From NCBI RefSeq assembly GCF_010726085.1, contig NZ_AP022560.1, positions 2,914,001-2,978,000 on the forward strand: a stretch of DNA of 64,000 nt, written 5' to 3'. This document shows, one piece after another, positions 26,119 to 34,912 of this stretch. How positions within the stretch are numbered: the stretch's first letter is position 1; every line of letters starts with the position of its first letter. Below the pieces are notes generated by a model. It searched no databases, was not told where the DNA came from, and was given only the letters and a program-made list of their open reading frames with translations. The position numbers and the translations under genes were made by a program. This DNA comes from Mycolicibacterium moriokaense (GTDB lineage: Bacteria; Actinomycetota; Actinomycetes; Mycobacteriales; Mycobacteriaceae).

Positions 26119-27360
26119 TCAGTTATGGGTTGCATTGAGTCGGCGTGAAAGCGGGACGCAGATTGCGGCGCCGAGTAGGCCGACGAGCAGCGTGGTGGCG
26201 GCGACCAAATGGGGCCCGCCGACGTCGAGGCTGAACGACGCCAGCAGCGGCGAGACGATGAACGAAACAGGGAGGGTGGTCGCCCAGATCCCGTGGTAGA
26301 CACCGCGTCGCGAAGGTTGTGCGATCCGGTGCACGATCCCGACGGCGACGACGAACCAGGCGGTCTCGGCAGCCGCGACGCCCAGACATGCCAGGCTGAA
26401 CTCCGTCGTCGTGGTCGCGTAGGCGGCAGCGGCCATACACACGGCGGCCCACAGGCCCGCGACCGCGAGGATGTCGAGGCGCGGACGTACCGCGATTCGC
26501 TTGCTCAGCCACGGCGTGACCACTGGGGTCAGTGCGGCGACACCCACGGCGTTGGCCACCTGCGCCCACCCGAAGGCGTCTGCGCCCAGGCCCTGTATAG
26601 ACATCAGCATCGGCATGTCGGCGAGGACGGCCGTCATGGCCGTCAGCGTCGCCGCGCTCGTGAGGTACACGAGGACAAGGCGAGAGTCGGCGAGTGCCTG
26701 CCGGAAACCCGACATCGCGGTTGACGGTCCGGCACTACCGGTGCCGCCAGGAAGGAACCACATCGCTATCGCCGCGAACGTCGCGCAGGCGATGGCATGC
26801 ACCAAGAACAGGGCTGATACACCGGTCCGGATCGCCAACAGCCCTCCAAGCGCGCCGGTGATGGCGCCGCCGGCGTTGACCACCCAGCCGTAGCGGAACG
26901 CGTCGACCTTGGCTCGTTGCCCGCTGTCCGGGATCAGCTCGGCGATGGCGGCGCTGATCACCGGGCGGGGCGCGTCGAATGCGAGGCCGAAGACCACGGC
27001 GCCGCCGATCAGCATCGGCATGCTGTGGGACACCGCCAGCACGCACAACACCACCGCCGCGACCGCCATCGTGGCGACGAGCGTGAGCTGCCCGCCGATC
27101 CGGTCGATCAGTGAGCCGCACACCATTTGGCCGATCACCCAGCCCACACCGAACGCCGCCAGCACCGTGCTGACGACCGTGGGTCCGTGACCGTGCTCGG
27201 CGACGAAGAAACTCAGGAACGGATACGCGAATCCCAACGCGCGCACCAGAAAGCTACCGCCGAGCAGAAGCCAGATCTCTGCTGGGTAGCGGCTCTGCAT
27301 GCGGGGCAGTGAAGTGCCGACGCAACTGCGCAGCGCAGTTCCGCCGGCGCTCGAAGTCAT
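26119..27360 (-). CDS. MFS transporter
   Basis: 413 residues (a start at ATG 27300, MQSRYPAEIWLLLGGSFL, is also plausible). Twelve membrane helices; the motif-A loop between TM2 and TM3 reads GSLIDRIGGQLTLV. Divergent from the MetRS-like/dehydrogenase/HAD genes across about 200 bases that include a strong inverted repeat, so it is a likely exporter for that locus's product. Substrate unknown. Confidence 0.8.
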   Translation of the reverse strand: MTSSAGGTALRSCVGTSLPRMQSRYPAEIWLLLGGSFLVRALGFAYPFLSFFVAEHGHGPTVVSTVLAAFGVGWVIGQMVCGSLIDRIGGQLTLVATMAVAAVVLCVLAVSHSMPMLIGGAVVFGLAFDAPRPVISAAIAELIPDSGQRAKVDAFRYGWVVNAGGAITGALGGLLAIRTGVSALFLVHAIACATFAAIAMWFLPGGTGSAGPSTAMSGFRQALADSRLVLVYLTSAATLTAMTAVLADMPMLMSIQGLGADAFGWAQVANAVGVAALTPVVTPWLSKRIAVRPRLDILAVAGLWAAVCMAAAAYATTTTEFSLACLGVAAAETAWFVVAVGIVHRIAQPSRRGVYHGIWATTLPVSFIVSPLLASFSLDVGGPHLVAATTLLVGLLGAAICVPLSRRLNATHN

Positions 27361-27414
27361 GGCTCGACGCTATGAAGAGTCGGCCGGTATGGGCATCCGC
27401 TGATCGGCCGTGAC

Positions 27415-27441
27415 ATCGGGGGACATGCCTCGTCCCCCGAT
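27415..27441. promoter_or_regulatory. 10-bp inverted repeat in divergent promoter region
   Basis: ATCGGGGGAC, 7-base spacer, GTCCCCCGAT, between the MFS gene and the MetRS-like gene. It could be an operator for an unseen regulator or an RNA hairpin in a leader transcript. Confidence 0.4.
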
Positions 27442-27565
27442 CGGTGGACAGCAGGTTCATCCTCCTGGGGTCCGATCGGCGGACTCTGATTTCGGCCCGC
27501 AGTTCATAGCGTTTGCAGTGACCACGAAAACCCTTTGTGGACATCCATTAAGGAGACAGGCAGAC

Positions 27566-28951
27566 ATGCCGAGGCAATACATCGACGTCATCTTGACGCC
27601 GCCGCCGACCCCCAACGGCGGGCTCCACGTCGGTCACTTGGCGGGTCCGTATCTGCGAGCCGATCTCAACCGACGGCTGCTCGGTGCGGTCGGCAGCCCC
27701 GTGGTGCACGCGTCGCACATCGACAGCTATCAGACATACGTGGCCAAGAAGGCCCGCCAGTTCGGCAAGGACACCCGCGAGTTCCGCGACGAGATGACCG
27801 AGTTGATCCGGTCGGACTTCCGCCGCTTCGGCATCCATTTCGATGAAGTCGTCGACAACACCGCCGATGACTACCGCAAGTACCTGGCCTCGGGTCTGGC
27901 CGAACTGTTCGGAAACGAGCGGGCGATTCGGCAGCCGGAATTCGTCGGCGACGACGAACGGTACGGCGCCGTCGAATCCTTCGTCTCCGGCACCTGCCCG
28001 AACTGTCTGCAACGCGCCTACCTCAACGTGTGCGAGCAGTGCGGCAACCCGATGGATATGGTCCGCGCGTTGAGTCCCGTCGAGGAGTCCACCGGATCCA
28101 CCGAGTTCTCGGAGATCAACGATTCGCCGTTACCGACGGTGTGGGTGATCGACGAACAAGATGTGTCCTGGCTGCAGGGGTGGCATCTTGAAGTCGACTC
28201 GGAGAACCCGGCTTTGGTGAAGTTCATCGACGAGTTGGAGCCCAGCCGCACCACGCTGACATTCCGCAGTGACTACGGGTACGAGGTGGCGCCAGGTCGG
28301 GTGATCAACCCCTGGTTCGACATCTTCTTCGCGCACTGCTATGCGGTGGGACAGATCCTCGGCCTACCGACCGACATCAGCTTCTCTGAATTCAGGTCAA
28401 CGCTGGCGGCGGCCGAGACGCGGCCGTGTGTCACCTACTACTTCGGGTTCGACAACAGCTACTACTACAGCGTCTTGTTCCCGCTGCTGGCGCGGATCCT
28501 CGACGTTCCCCGCATGATTCCAACCAGCCTGAAAGCCAACAGGTTCCTGCGAATCAACGGCAGCAAGGTGTCGTCGAGCCGGGGCAATGTCGTCTGGGCG
28601 CACGACCTTGCGTGGCGCTATTCGACGATGGCGCTGCGAGGTGCACTGGCTCGGGTTTCACCGGAACTCGCCGAACTGGATTTCCGCGAGGAGATGCTGA
28701 CACAGCCCTCGTCCTGGCCTACTCCATCGGTTTCGGCGCGGCCCATCTTCGATAATCCGTCGACGTTGACCGGCAAGAGCTTTCGCTCGGCGCTCGAACG
28801 GATGGCCAGTCCCGAGCGCTTCTCGGTGGCCGAATTGATCAACCGGATCGACAACGCCGTGACGTTCGGAGAATCCGCCCACGCGTACGGAGCGGAACGC
28901 GTCGAACTGATGGGGATGGTGGCCCATTTGCGCGCTGTCCTCGAAATCTAA
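27566..28951 (+). CDS. Methionyl-tRNA synthetase-like class I enzyme (paralogue)
   Basis: 461 residues; ATG 27566 has AAGGAG 11 bases upstream. Class I catalytic fold with HIGH-type HVGH at 21-24 (PPTPNGGLHVGHLAGP), a four-Cys zinc knuckle CPNC...CEQC at about 144-159 as in MetRS, and a KMSKS-type loop NGSKVSSSRGN at 332-342. Only about 120 residues follow the KVSSS loop, shorter than the usual anticodon-binding bundle, so tRNA recognition may be altered or absent. Its neighbours are a dehydrogenase, a HAD phosphatase and an exporter rather than translation genes. I infer an adenylate-forming or aminoacyl-transfer role in a biosynthetic pathway, by analogy with the CysRS-derived MshC of mycothiol synthesis. 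Confidence 0.8.
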   Translation: MPRQYIDVILTPPPTPNGGLHVGHLAGPYLRADLNRRLLGAVGSPVVHASHIDSYQTYVAKKARQFGKDTREFRDEMTELIRSDFRRFGIHFDEVVDNTADDYRKYLASGLAELFGNERAIRQPEFVGDDERYGAVESFVSGTCPNCLQRAYLNVCEQCGNPMDMVRALSPVEESTGSTEFSEINDSPLPTVWVIDEQDVSWLQGWHLEVDSENPALVKFIDELEPSRTTLTFRSDYGYEVAPGRVINPWFDIFFAHCYAVGQILGLPTDISFSEFRSTLAAAETRPCVTYYFGFDNSYYYSVLFPLLARILDVPRMIPTSLKANRFLRINGSKVSSSRGNVVWAHDLAWRYSTMALRGALARVSPELAELDFREEMLTQPSSWPTPSVSARPIFDNPSTLTGKSFRSALERMASPERFSVAELINRIDNAVTFGESAHAYGAERVELMGMVAHLRAVLEI

Positions 28952-28956
28952 ATCGC

Positions 28957-28970
28957 AATAAGCGCTTATT
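28957..28970. promoter_or_regulatory. 14-bp perfect palindrome between MetRS-like and dehydrogenase genes
   Basis: AATAAGCGCTTATT lies in the 34-base gap, just upstream of the dehydrogenase RBS (GAAAGGA). It could be a regulator site or chance. Confidence 0.3.
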
Positions 28971-28985
28971 CCCGAAAGGACCATC

Positions 28986-30134
28986 ATGAACGTCATTACC
29001 AATACCCCCAAGCTGCTGCTGATCGGCATCGGCGACGTCACGATCCGGCTGGCACACCTGCTAGCCGTCGGTGACCAGCCCGTCGACCTCGTCATGGCCG
29101 GCCGCTCGCTGGAACGGGCCACCCGCTTCGCCAACCTCACGAAGCTCGCGGCGTCGAACCTCGGTCACTTCTGTGACGTGGAGGCACTGGAGCTCGACCT
29201 GACCGACATTGATCGCACCGCGGCCGAGATCCGCCGCATCCAGCCGGATCTCATCTTCATGGGTGCGTCCATCCAGGCCGCGCGAGCGATCATGGATGTG
29301 TCGCCACAGGACTTCAAGAAGCTGGATCAGGCGCAACTCGGGCCGTGGCTGCCCATGCATCTGGCCCTCAACTACGAACTGATGCAGGCGGTTCGCCTCG
29401 CCGAGTCGCGCGCCATCGTCGTGAACGCCGCCTACCCCGACGCGGTCGGGCCGGCGCTCGCGACAGTCGGGCTGGCCCCGCACATCGGGATCGGCAACAT
29501 CGCCAACGTCGTTCCCGGCATCACGTGGGCGGCGGCGCAGGAGCTCGATGCGCACGTCAGCGAGATCGACATCAACCTGGTGTGTCACCACTACTTCAGC
29601 CACCACGTCCACCGTTTCGGCGAAGCACGCGGGATACCCTATGCGCTGGCCGTGTTCAGGGATGGCGAAGAAGTGGCCGTCGACCACGAGGCGGTCTTCG
29701 CCCGGTTGGCGGCGAACCTGCGACGCCAGGGCGGCAAGGACGGGCAGCAGGTCACCGCGACGTCGGCTGCGCGCACGGTCTGGGCGTTGCTCGGCAGCGA
29801 GACGCGTCGACTGCATTCGCCCGCTCCCGGCGGCATGATCGGGGGCTACCCGCTGCACGTATCGCGCGAACGGATTGATCTGGCACTGCCGAAAGGTCTT
29901 TCCGCGGCAGAGGCGCAGGACGTCAACCGCAGGGCGCAACGCCTCGACGGCATCGAGAGCATTTCGCCCGACGGCACCATCGTTTTCGCCCCCGAGCAGA
30001 TGTCCGTTCTCAATGACCTTCTCGGATACGACTGCGGCACGTTGCACGTCACCGATGCCCGGGAAGCAGCGACCGAGCTGCGGATGAAGTACGAGCTCTA
30101 TGTCGAGCGACTGGGCGCGCCCCAGTTCGCCTGA
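28986..30134 (+). CDS. NAD(P)-binding saccharopine dehydrogenase-like protein
   Basis: 382 residues, with GAAAGGA before the ATG. N-terminal Rossmann fold: LLLIGIGDVTIRLAHLLAVG, VMAGRSLERATRFANL, IQPDLIFMGASIQAARAI. The central/C-terminal domain includes IVVNAAYPDAVGPALATVGL and NINLVCHHYFSHHVHRF-type segments (read IDINLVCHHYFSHHVHRF). It resembles saccharopine/homospermidine-type dehydrogenases that form or cleave C-N bonds. Second gene of the MetRS-like operon, so a reductive condensation on the activated amino acid is a reasonable guess. Confidence 0.65.
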   Translation: MNVITNTPKLLLIGIGDVTIRLAHLLAVGDQPVDLVMAGRSLERATRFANLTKLAASNLGHFCDVEALELDLTDIDRTAAEIRRIQPDLIFMGASIQAARAIMDVSPQDFKKLDQAQLGPWLPMHLALNYELMQAVRLAESRAIVVNAAYPDAVGPALATVGLAPHIGIGNIANVVPGITWAAAQELDAHVSEIDINLVCHHYFSHHVHRFGEARGIPYALAVFRDGEEVAVDHEAVFARLAANLRRQGGKDGQQVTATSAARTVWALLGSETRRLHSPAPGGMIGGYPLHVSRERIDLALPKGLSAAEAQDVNRRAQRLDGIESISPDGTIVFAPEQMSVLNDLLGYDCGTLHVTDAREAATELRMKYELYVERLGAPQFA

Positions 30135-30160
30135 TGTGCATAGAAGTTGGAGGCTTTGAC

Positions 30161-30847
30161 GTGCCCACCCATTCCACGCCCGGCGTTGCCGTCCTGTTCG
30201 ACCTGGACGGCACGCTGGTCGACTCACAGGATGCGGAGACGCTGGCACTGCAACGCCTGGCGAAGCAGCTGGGCGGTGAGATCTCCACCGATGAGATCGC
30301 ACACCTGGCCGCAGGCCGGCGCATGCAAGAGGCGATCGACATGTTGTGCGCGTATATCGGCGTGATCCCGCCCGTGAATGCGCTTCCGCGAGCGCGTCTG
30401 CTCGCCGAGGAACTGCTCGAGGGGCGGCTTTGCTGCGTTCCCGGCGTGGACGAGGCGCTGCAGCGGATCGAGTATCCGAAGTTCGTGGTGTCCAACTCGC
30501 CCATCGATATGATCGGTGACCGATTGGCGCGCACCGGCTTGCTTCACCACTTCCCGGGACCGCACTTCTCGGCGTATGAGTTCCAGACCTGGAAGCCGGC
30601 CCCCGACCTGTACCTGGCGGCGATCGACGGCCTCGGGCTGGATCCGGACGGGGTCATCGCCGTCGAGGACAGCGTGGTGGGTGTGCAGGCGGCCATCTCG
30701 GCCGGGCTCCGCGTCTACTGGTACCAATCCGAGGTCGTCGGTGAGGCGTGTTGGACCGAGTCGGTGCGCGTGTTCGGTGACATGTCCGCGCTGCCGGAGA
30801 TGGTCGCGCAGGACCTGGGCTCAGTGGGTGAGGTCGTGTACGGCTAG
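30161..30847 (+). CDS. HAD-superfamily phosphatase
   Basis: 228 residues from GTG 30161, which has GGAGG 8 bases upstream (an ATG at 30134 overlaps the previous stop). Motif I VLFDLDGTLVDSQ, motif II VVSNSP, motif III Lys in FQTWKPAPDLY and motif IV GVIAVEDSVVGVQAA: a beta-phosphoglucomutase/phosphatase-like HAD. Third gene of the MetRS-like operon. Its 3' end overlaps the convergent cyclase gene by 27 bases. Confidence 0.8.
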   Translation: MPTHSTPGVAVLFDLDGTLVDSQDAETLALQRLAKQLGGEISTDEIAHLAAGRRMQEAIDMLCAYIGVIPPVNALPRARLLAEELLEGRLCCVPGVDEALQRIEYPKFVVSNSPIDMIGDRLARTGLLHHFPGPHFSAYEFQTWKPAPDLYLAAIDGLGLDPDGVIAVEDSVVGVQAAISAGLRVYWYQSEVVGEACWTESVRVFGDMSALPEMVAQDLGSVGEVVYG

Positions 30848-32167
30848 GACCGGCCACCGGTCGGGCACACCCTTGAGCTCGTAGCTGCCGCGTTCGTCGA
30901 ACGCCAGGCCGGACCCCAGCACCAGCGGCGGAACCGAGCCGGACACCAGGACCTCGTCGGGCCCGGCGATGCCCATGATTCGCGCCGCGATGTGCACCGC
31001 GATGCCGTGCACATCGTTCTCCTCGACCTCGACCTCACCTGTGTGCAGGCCCGCGCGGATGTGCAGGCCGAGATCGCTGACCGCGTCGCGGATTGCGCAC
31101 GCGCAGTTGATCGCCCGTGCCGGACCGTCGAAGGTCGCGAGCGCGCCGTCACCGGTGAACTTCACGATCCGGCCCCGCGCGCCGAGCGCCTCGCGCTCGA
31201 TGGCCCGGTTGTGCGCGGCGAGGATCGATCCCCATGCCTCATCGCCCAAAGCCGTTGCCCGCTCGGTCGATCCGACGATGTCGGTGAACAGGACCGTGGA
31301 GAGCACACGGTTGGTCGGTGTGGTCCTTCGGGCACCGGTGAGGAAGGCCCCGATCTCGTCGAGTACTCGCTCGGAGTCGCCGGCGAACCATTCGTGGTCA
31401 TTGCCTTCGAACTCGACGCGCCGCGCGTTGGGAATCCGTTCGGCGACGTACTTGGCATGGCCGGCAACGACAAAGCGGTCGTCCTGTCTATGCAGCACCA
31501 ACGTCGGCGCCTGAATGCTTTCCAGCACCCGGCGCATATCGGTGTGCTGGAACATGTCGCTGACGGCCCGGAAATACCCGCGTCCGCCGGCGAGTCGTTC
31601 ACCGCGGCCATACCAGCGTCGCTTCGCGGCGTCCTTGGCCCAACTCGGCGCTAACAGCTCGATCGCCAGACCGCTTCCCGCGGTCTGCCCGACGACGTCG
31701 GACAGGTTGTCGAGCGCGTGCTCGGGAATGGCGAAGGGCTGATCCGGTGCGCGCAGGAAGTACGCGTAGGGGCTCCACAGCACCAGCGATCGCACCCGTT
31801 CGGGGTGCGTGGCCGCCAAAAGCATTGCTGGAAGCGCTGATCCGGCCATACCGAACACGGATGCGCGTTCGGAACCGGCCGCGTCAAGCACCGCGATCAG
31901 CCCGTCCGTCCACCCTTGCATCGCGGGACGCTCGTAGATCGGCACCGCATCCGAACTGCCGACTCCGAGGAGGTCGGTCAGGATCAACCGACCGAACGAC
32001 GAGAGCCGACGGAGATGGCCCGCCACCGTGTAGTCGTCCCAGATCAGATCGATGGGGAACCGGGGTGTGGGCACGAACAACAGGTCTGGCCCCGGACCAT
32101 CGACGACCTGATACGCAAGGTTGGCATCATCATCCCGCGCGTAGAGGGTTTCGGGGATGGCCACCAT
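30821..32167 (-). CDS. Alpha/beta-hydrolase fused to class III adenylate cyclase
   Basis: 448 residues. Residues 1-270 form an alpha/beta-hydrolase (LTDLLGVGSSDAV, VFGMAGSALPAMLLAATHPE with the nucleophile Ser in GMAGSA, LVLHRQDDRFVV, GNDHEWF). Residues 285-448 form a nucleotide cyclase: VLFTDIVGSTERA (metal Asp), RIVKFTGDGALATFD (Lys and second Asp), HTGEVEVEENDVHGIAVHIA. The fusion type is common in mycobacteria and would link a small-molecule-binding hydrolase domain to cAMP output. The GxSxG elbow reads G-M-A-G-S, so hydrolase activity is uncertain. Confidence 0.85.
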   Translation of the reverse strand: MVAIPETLYARDDDANLAYQVVDGPGPDLLFVPTPRFPIDLIWDDYTVAGHLRRLSSFGRLILTDLLGVGSSDAVPIYERPAMQGWTDGLIAVLDAAGSERASVFGMAGSALPAMLLAATHPERVRSLVLWSPYAYFLRAPDQPFAIPEHALDNLSDVVGQTAGSGLAIELLAPSWAKDAAKRRWYGRGERLAGGRGYFRAVSDMFQHTDMRRVLESIQAPTLVLHRQDDRFVVAGHAKYVAERIPNARRVEFEGNDHEWFAGDSERVLDEIGAFLTGARRTTPTNRVLSTVLFTDIVGSTERATALGDEAWGSILAAHNRAIEREALGARGRIVKFTGDGALATFDGPARAINCACAIRDAVSDLGLHIRAGLHTGEVEVEENDVHGIAVHIAARIMGIAGPDEVLVSGSVPPLVLGSGLAFDERGSYELKGVPDRWPVLAVHDLTH

Positions 32168-32237
32168 GCGAAAATGATGCCAGCTGACCGGCGGAAACGC
32201 TGGTTATCTGCCTGACTGTGACTTTCCTGCGTGAGTC

Positions 32238-33194
32238 CTACTGCGGGTGGTCGGCGAGGTACGTTTCGACCGGGATCGGAGCCATCGACTCGTAGCCGAT
32301 CGGGAGCAAGACGTCGCCGGCGGTGGTGCGGTAGTAGACGTCCCATCGGTAGTAGCCCCCGAAGGCGGCGGGATCGGCCGCCAACACTTCGGCGTAATCG
32401 TTGACCGCACGCACGTACAGGTCCGAATTGTTGTACCGGAAGATGGCGTGATCGCGGTTGCCGGCAAAGTTATTCGCGGCGAGGTAACGTCCCGCCGCCA
32501 TGATGCTGTCGCGCAGCGAGTGGATGTCTCCGCCGTCGCCGTAGGTCTCGAATGTGGACGGCAGGAACTGCATTGGGCCTTGTGCACCTGCTGTGCTGGT
32601 GCCTTCGATGCTGCCGAAGCGGGTCTCGATGAGATGGATCGCGGCCAGGTAGTTCCAGGGAACACCCGTCGCGGCCTCGGCTTCGCGGTAGTGAGCCAGC
32701 AACGTGTCCGCGGGAGCGGGAGCCACGATCCGCCACGCGGGGACCGTGTCCTTCACCTCCGTGAGGGGATACAGCTGACGCCTGGCGTCGACGTTGAGGT
32801 CGTAGGTCGCGGTGAGCCACGCCGGAATCCGAGGGCGGATGATCGGGTCCCACTCGGGGGTGCGTCCGATGGCGCGGTAGGCCGCCTGCTGACGCCGGGC
32901 CGCGTCCATGAGTGCGGGTTCCGGCGTCGATGGATTGCGCAGCGCCTGCTCGTCGGCGACGAGGTCGTCGGCCAGCTGAGCGGGATCGGGCGCGAGTTTG
33001 GGCTGTGCGCCCAGCGGAATCACGAGCGGGCCGGGTGAGGTCGGCTGGTCCAGCGTTTGTGCGGGGACCCCGGTGCTCGGCGCGACCGTCGGCGACGGTG
33101 GGGGATCCGGCGGCGTGCTGTGTGTGCAGCCCGCAAGCAGGCAGGCACCGGCGATCAGGATCAGTAGCTCTCTGCCACAGCGTTGTGCGCGCAC
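32238..33194 (-). CDS. Lytic transglycosylase lipoprotein
   Basis: 318 residues from GTG 33194: VRAQRCGRELLILIAGACLL-AGC gives a lipobox LAGC, followed by a Pro/Thr-rich linker. The C-terminal lysozyme-like domain has the catalytic-Glu segment AIHLIETRFGSIEGTSTAGA, then QGPMQFLPSTFETYG and AIFRYNNSDLYVRAVNDYA. It cleaves peptidoglycan at the outer face of the membrane. In-frame sequence upstream of 33194 lacks a signal and belongs to other DNA. Confidence 0.85.
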   Translation of the reverse strand: MRAQRCGRELLILIAGACLLAGCTHSTPPDPPPSPTVAPSTGVPAQTLDQPTSPGPLVIPLGAQPKLAPDPAQLADDLVADEQALRNPSTPEPALMDAARRQQAAYRAIGRTPEWDPIIRPRIPAWLTATYDLNVDARRQLYPLTEVKDTVPAWRIVAPAPADTLLAHYREAEAATGVPWNYLAAIHLIETRFGSIEGTSTAGAQGPMQFLPSTFETYGDGGDIHSLRDSIMAAGRYLAANNFAGNRDHAIFRYNNSDLYVRAVNDYAEVLAADPAAFGGYYRWDVYYRTTAGDVLLPIGYESMAPIPVETYLADHPQ

Positions 33195-33222
33195 CGTCCG
33201 AGTGTGTCGTATCGCAGGCCCG

Positions 33223-33497
33223 TCCCGGGACGATTTCGACGTGCCCGATCCGGCGCACGATGACTTCAAGAAATTCGCGATACCACAGCTTTCGGTCGAC
33301 GAGGACGGAAACACGAACGGGGCCATGGTTTTTGACATCGGTGTGTATGACTGGTGGTTGACACCGTCGTGCTGAGTGGCAGACCCGGCAACGATGACCG
33401 AAATCGGTCGCCTACGCGACGAGATCGTCGTGTGCGCGGCGATCGGCCAGGCCGACCGCATCACCGCGAAGCATCTGCCGCGACGCGGGTACCGCTG
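33223..33497 (+). pseudogene. Short coding remnants upstream of IS481 copy B
   Basis: Two short frames: 33223-33375 reads RDDFDVPDPAHDDFKKFAIP, QLSVDEDGNTNGAMVFDIGV, YDWWLTPSC-stop, and 33395-33497 reads MTEIGRLRDEIVVCAAIGQ, ADRITAKHLPRRGYR-stop. Both look like parts of real proteins but lack recognisable starts or families. Nothing else is visible between the lipoprotein gene and the IS. Confidence 0.3.
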
Positions 33498-33508
33498 AGG
33501 GCGCTAGA

Positions 33509-34584
33509 TGTTCTCGGTCATGACGTTGGTTGCAGTCGGCTGATGGGTGGTACCCCGTCGAGTGCGCTGTGGCGGCGTTGAGTGTTGTAGAACTCGACCC
33601 AGGGCGCAAGTGCTCGGGCGCGGTCTGCGTTGGAGGCGAACACCCGGCGATAGGACCATTCGCTTTGCAGGGTGCGGTTATAGCGTTCCACCTTGCCGTT
33701 CTGCCATGGGCAGTGCGGCTTGATGAACAGGTGTTTGGCGTGCAGTTGGTCGATGACGGCAGCGACGTGGGCCGAGCGCCGATAGCTCAGATGGTTGTCG
33801 GTGATCACGCGCTCGATACGCGAAATGCCCTGCGATTGAAAGTATTGCGCCGCCCGAGCAATGAACCCGGCACACGTCGGACCTTTCTCATCGGCATGGA
33901 TCTCTGAGTACGCCAGCCGGCTGTGGTCATCGACCATCGAGTGCACGTAGTCATACCCGATACCGCGCCTGCGGACCTGTTCACTACGCCCGTGAGCGCG
34001 CCACCCACCCCCGTCGGGGATACGACCGAGCTTTTTGACATCGACATGCACCAGCTCGCCAGGCCGTTGTCGCTCATAGCGTCGTGTCGTGGCCTTCGAC
34101 GACTTGATCACCGCACCGGTCATCGGATCGCAGTCACGCAGGTAGGGCACAGCGCGACGGCGCAGAATCCGTCCCACGGTCCGGGGCGCAATGCCCAGTT
34201 CAGGACCCAGCCAGTCCTGGCCCCGACGATGTTTGCGCCGCGCGGCGATCACTTGCGCTCCACCCGCGCCGAGGTCCGCGAGGGGCTGTGGTGCGGTCGT
34301 GAGGACCGGTCATGCAGTCCGGCCTCACCTTCAGCGGCATAACGGCTGATCCAGGTGTGGACGCATTTGCGGGAGATGCCCATCGCCGCGGCGATATGGG
34401 CCTGCGGCCACCCTTGCTGGTGGCGCTGCACGATCAGCATTCGGCCGTGCAGCGTGGTGCGGGCATTACGGTGGGACACGAGAACCTCCGGGGTGGTGAT
34501 GGGCCTTCGACAAGCCACACCTCACCCGGAGGTTCTCCTCACATCAAGCCAACACGCCTGCTACCAACGTCATGACCGAGAACA
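33509..34584 (-). mobile_element. IS481-family element, copy B
   Basis: A 1076-bp near-identical, inverted copy of the element at 16960, flanked by the 6-bp duplication GCTAGA (33503-33508, 34585-34590). The right duplication contains the TAG stop of the small membrane gene at 34586-34741, read on the minus strand. Confidence 0.9.
33518..34479 (-). pseudogene. IS481-family transposase (copy B), one-base frameshift
   Basis: Start GTG 34479. The frame breaks at about 34253, where copy A has GAGCGCCAAGTG and this copy GAGCGCAAGTG (one C missing), ending the N-terminal part at SARVERK. The remainder, 33518-34252, holds both HTH tail and the full DDE core in one frame, including the VDVKKLGRIPDGGGW segment that is broken in copy A. 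The two copies are thus inactivated at different places. Confidence 0.85.
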
Positions 34585-34585
34585 G

Positions 34586-34741
34586 CTAGAACCAGACCTT
34601 TCGGCCGCCGACGGGGCGTCCGACCGCGCCGAGGATCCACAGCACGATGCCGATGACGACGAGGATTCCGCCGATGGTGTAGAGGATCGAGAGGCTGGTG
34701 AAATAGCCGATTATCAACAGGATGATGCCGAGGATGATCAT
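34586..34741 (-). CDS. Two-helix micro-membrane protein (DUF6131-like)
   Basis: 51 residues from ATG 34741: MIILGIILLIIGYFTSLSIL, YTIGGILVVIGIVLWILGAV, GRPVGGRKVWF. Two membrane helices and a basic C-terminus match the small DUF6131 proteins common in mycobacteria. The stop codon lies within the IS481 target duplication and is preserved, so the protein is intact. Function unknown. Confidence 0.75.
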   Translation of the reverse strand: MIILGIILLIIGYFTSLSILYTIGGILVVIGIVLWILGAVGRPVGGRKVWF

Positions 34742-34912
34742 GGTCAGACTCCGTCTCATGTACCGATCGATAAACTAACGCCCGGTTGACTTGCCCATTC
34801 CGGCGGTTTCAAACCTTTTGGCCCCTCGTACCCGAGCCGATTCCGCGGGCGTAGCGTCGGTCAGGTGACACACTGACGTCGGCGGCATCCGACAGCAGCC
34901 GAGGAGGACTGC

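Noticed and set aside
29061..30302. Open 413-codon minus-strand frame across the dehydrogenase gene
   Set aside because: Antisense shadow of a gene with a clear Rossmann fold and ribosome binding site.
33354..33581. Plus-strand frame running into IS481 copy B
   Set aside because: Crosses the IS boundary and has no domain; the bases are better explained by short gene remnants and the element end.
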